From: Candidatus Collierbacteria bacterium CG_4_9_14_3_um_filter_43_16
Lineage (GTDB): Bacteria; Patescibacteriota; Microgenomatia; UBA1400; MFAQ01
Direction of reading: 5' to 3'
Assembly: GCA_002789895.1 (NCBI GenBank)
Contig: PFUC01000048.1
Coordinates: forward strand, 1-6,787
DNA: 6,787 nucleotides
The position numbers and the translations under genes are program-made. Shown in pieces: positions 5,850 through 6,787 of the stretch. The first letter of the stretch is position 1, and every line of letters starts with the position of its first letter. The notes under the pieces were generated by a model. The model did no database searches, had not been told where the DNA came from, and saw nothing but the letters and a program-made list of their open reading frames with translations.

Positions 5850-5875
5850 AAAAATCCGCTGAAAGGCGGTTTTTT
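5850..5875 (+). terminator. Rho-independent terminator of the 16S unit
   Basis: CCGCT-GAAA-GGCGG (5856-5869) is a short GC stem with a GNRA loop, preceded by five A and followed by TTTTTT (5870-5875). It lies between the 16S trailer and tRNA-Ile, so the tRNA appears to be transcribed separately. Confidence 0.8.
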
Positions 5876-5896
5876 GTGCTCGTTTTTGGCCTTTTG

Positions 5897-5905
5897 TGTT
5901 AGAAT
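5897..5905 (+). promoter_or_regulatory. candidate tRNA-Ile promoter, extended -10
   Basis: TGTTAGAAT matches the extended -10 form (TGn plus TAGAAT), 14 bases before the tRNA 5' end. No clear -35 hexamer is visible. Its placement right after the terminator supports independent transcription of the tRNA. Confidence 0.5.
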
Positions 5906-5919
5906 ATACGAGTGGTTTT

Positions 5920-5993
5920 GGGCGCTTAGCTCATCTGGTTAGAGCGCGGTCCTGATAAGACCGAGGTGCTTGGTTCGACCCCAAGAGCGCCCA
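5920..5993 (+). tRNA. tRNA-Ile (anticodon GAU)
   Basis: A complete cloverleaf is visible. The acceptor stem is GGGCGCU/AGCGCCC (5920-5926 with 5986-5992) with discriminator A5993. The D stem is GCUC/GAGC (5929-5932 with 5942-5945). The anticodon stem is CGGUC/GACCG with loop CUGAUAA and anticodon GAU at 5954-5956. The T stem is CUUGG/CCAAG with loop UUCGACC. The 3' CCA is not encoded (ACAA follows), so a CCA-adding enzyme is required. tRNA-Ile(GAU) is the classic 16S-23S spacer tRNA, but here a terminator separates it from 16S. Confidence 0.98.
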
Positions 5994-6144
5994 CAAATAT
6001 TTTATAGGCGAGCTTGGCAGTTCCTTGGACTATTAATTTGTAGCGATCTTCGCTCATTCCGTTTTGTTGCTTTTCAACTAACTCTTCCACGATAGCTAGG
6101 TTCTCGTTTGGCAAATATACGGAGTTCATCCAACCGACCTTCAA
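5926..6144 (-). pseudogene. possible gene remnant running antisense into tRNA-Ile
   Basis: A minus-strand frame of 72 residues begins at TTG 6144 (or at ATG 6129-6127, with AAGG about eight bases upstream). Its first ~50 residues (MNSVYLPNENLAIVEELVEKQQNG, then MSEDRYKLIVQGTAKLAYKI) look protein-like. The rest is merely the reverse reading of the tRNA and stops within it. No family was recognised. It may be a fragment of a gene interrupted next to the tRNA, or chance. Confidence 0.25.
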
Positions 6145-6152
6145 TTGATTGA

Positions 6153-6779
6153 ATGTATGATTGGAATATGGTTGAAATTATTTTGTTATTTATATTGCCA
6201 GTATATTTTATTTACAAATACCCACTTGCTTACAGGTACAGACCTTTTATTTTTATACCTACTTTAATTGGTATAAGTATCTTAATTTTATTGGATAACT
6301 TCACTTTTTATAGATTAGGATTTAGGATTGATAATTTTAAAAGTTCTCTTCTTCCATATTTATTATTTACATTTCTAGGTTGTATTTCATTAGTTTTAAT
6401 AGCTAAACATTTTAATAAAAAGTTTGTTGAAAAACGGTGGAAAAACACACACTTCTTATCTATGTGCGTTGTTTTAAGTTTTTTTCAGGAGTTAGTTTAT
6501 AGGGGTTACTTGATGCCAAAACTTCAAAATATGTTCACATCTGTCTTTACAATTGTATTGATAAATTCATTAATCTTTTCATATATTCATATCATCTATC
6601 CCGATAAGATTAGGAATTTACTACTAAGTTTTGTGGGAGGAACTGGCTTTGCATTTCTTTATTATTACTATCCAAATATTTACCTAATTACTGTTAGCCA
6701 TTCGATGTTGAATTTCACAGCAGTACTATTCGGCCTAATAGGACCAAACAATTCCAAAAACAAACAAGTATTTGGATAG
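6153..6779 (+). CDS. CPBP-family intramembrane protease homologue (CAAX protease-like), atypical motif 1
   Basis: This 208-residue, strongly hydrophobic protein has about six to seven predicted membrane segments (residues ~6-23, 31-50, 64-84, 101-121, 130-148, 156-173 and 174-197). The three conserved motifs of the CPBP (Abi/Rce1-like) family are present in order: QELVYRG (112-118, family consensus EExxxR), FSYIH (142-146, FxxxH) and HSMLN (183-187, HxxxN). The histidines and asparagine of the active site are kept, but the first glutamate of motif 1 is glutamine (Q112). Known CPBP proteins act in the cytoplasmic membrane, some in bacteriocin self-immunity or peptide processing. Start ATG 6153 has no clear Shine-Dalgarno; ATG 6168 is an alternative. 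The gene is very AT-rich compared with the flanking RNA genes. Its substrate is unknown. Confidence 0.85.
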   Translation: MYDWNMVEIILLFILPVYFIYKYPLAYRYRPFIFIPTLIGISILILLDNFTFYRLGFRIDNFKSSLLPYLLFTFLGCISLVLIAKHFNKKFVEKRWKNTHFLSMCVVLSFFQELVYRGYLMPKLQNMFTSVFTIVLINSLIFSYIHIIYPDKIRNLLLSFVGGTGFAFLYYYYPNIYLITVSHSMLNFTAVLFGLIGPNNSKNKQVFG

Positions 6780-6787
6780 GTTGTAAA

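Overview
The window holds a single bacterial 16S rRNA gene on the + strand that is split into five exons by four large intervening sequences. The exon sequence is bacterial (intact anti-Shine-Dalgarno near 5688) but departs from most bacteria at several universal positions, notably an A522-U527 pair in the 530 loop and an AAA/UUU swap in helix 28. This, with rRNA introns encoding LAGLIDADG proteins, points to a member of the Candidate Phyla Radiation (Patescibacteria). I cannot place it to phylum. All long reading frames close normally with the standard code.

Layout. 1-143: end of a small basic/hydrophobic ORF. 149-556 (minus): LOG/SLOG-like Rossmann protein, probably N-terminally truncated. 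557-820: rRNA promoter and leader region. 821-5694: 16S rRNA gene with introns at E. coli positions 788 (1580-2460), 1078 (2746-3609), 1395 (3916-4822) and 1498 (4927-5650). Removing them leaves about 1498 nt, a normal bacterial length. 5695-5880: trailer with the 3' strand of a ~29-bp processing stem, then a terminator. 5920-5993: tRNA-Ile(GAU) with its own extended -10 promoter. 6153-6779: CPBP-family membrane protein. No 23S rRNA is seen.

Introns 1, 2 and 4 are group I: each has the U.G wobble at the 5' splice site, a terminal G, and P7 strands of the GACUAnA / UAUAGUC type. Intron 3 is group II-like: an EBS1-IBS1 match, a bacterial-type domain III motif, a 34-nt domain V and a domain VI. 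It encodes a LAGLIDADG protein where a reverse transcriptase normally starts. Each intron encodes one LAGLIDADG homing endonuclease, from at least three subfamilies, and the reading frames run into the catalytic RNA cores.

Together the parts form one transcription unit. The inverted repeats at 778-806 and 5772-5800 would bring the ends of the intron-bearing precursor together, four ribozymes must excise themselves to give a functional 16S rRNA, and the endonucleases would spread each intron into intron-less 16S alleles. E. coli positions were assigned by counting from conserved primer sites recalled from memory and may be off by one.
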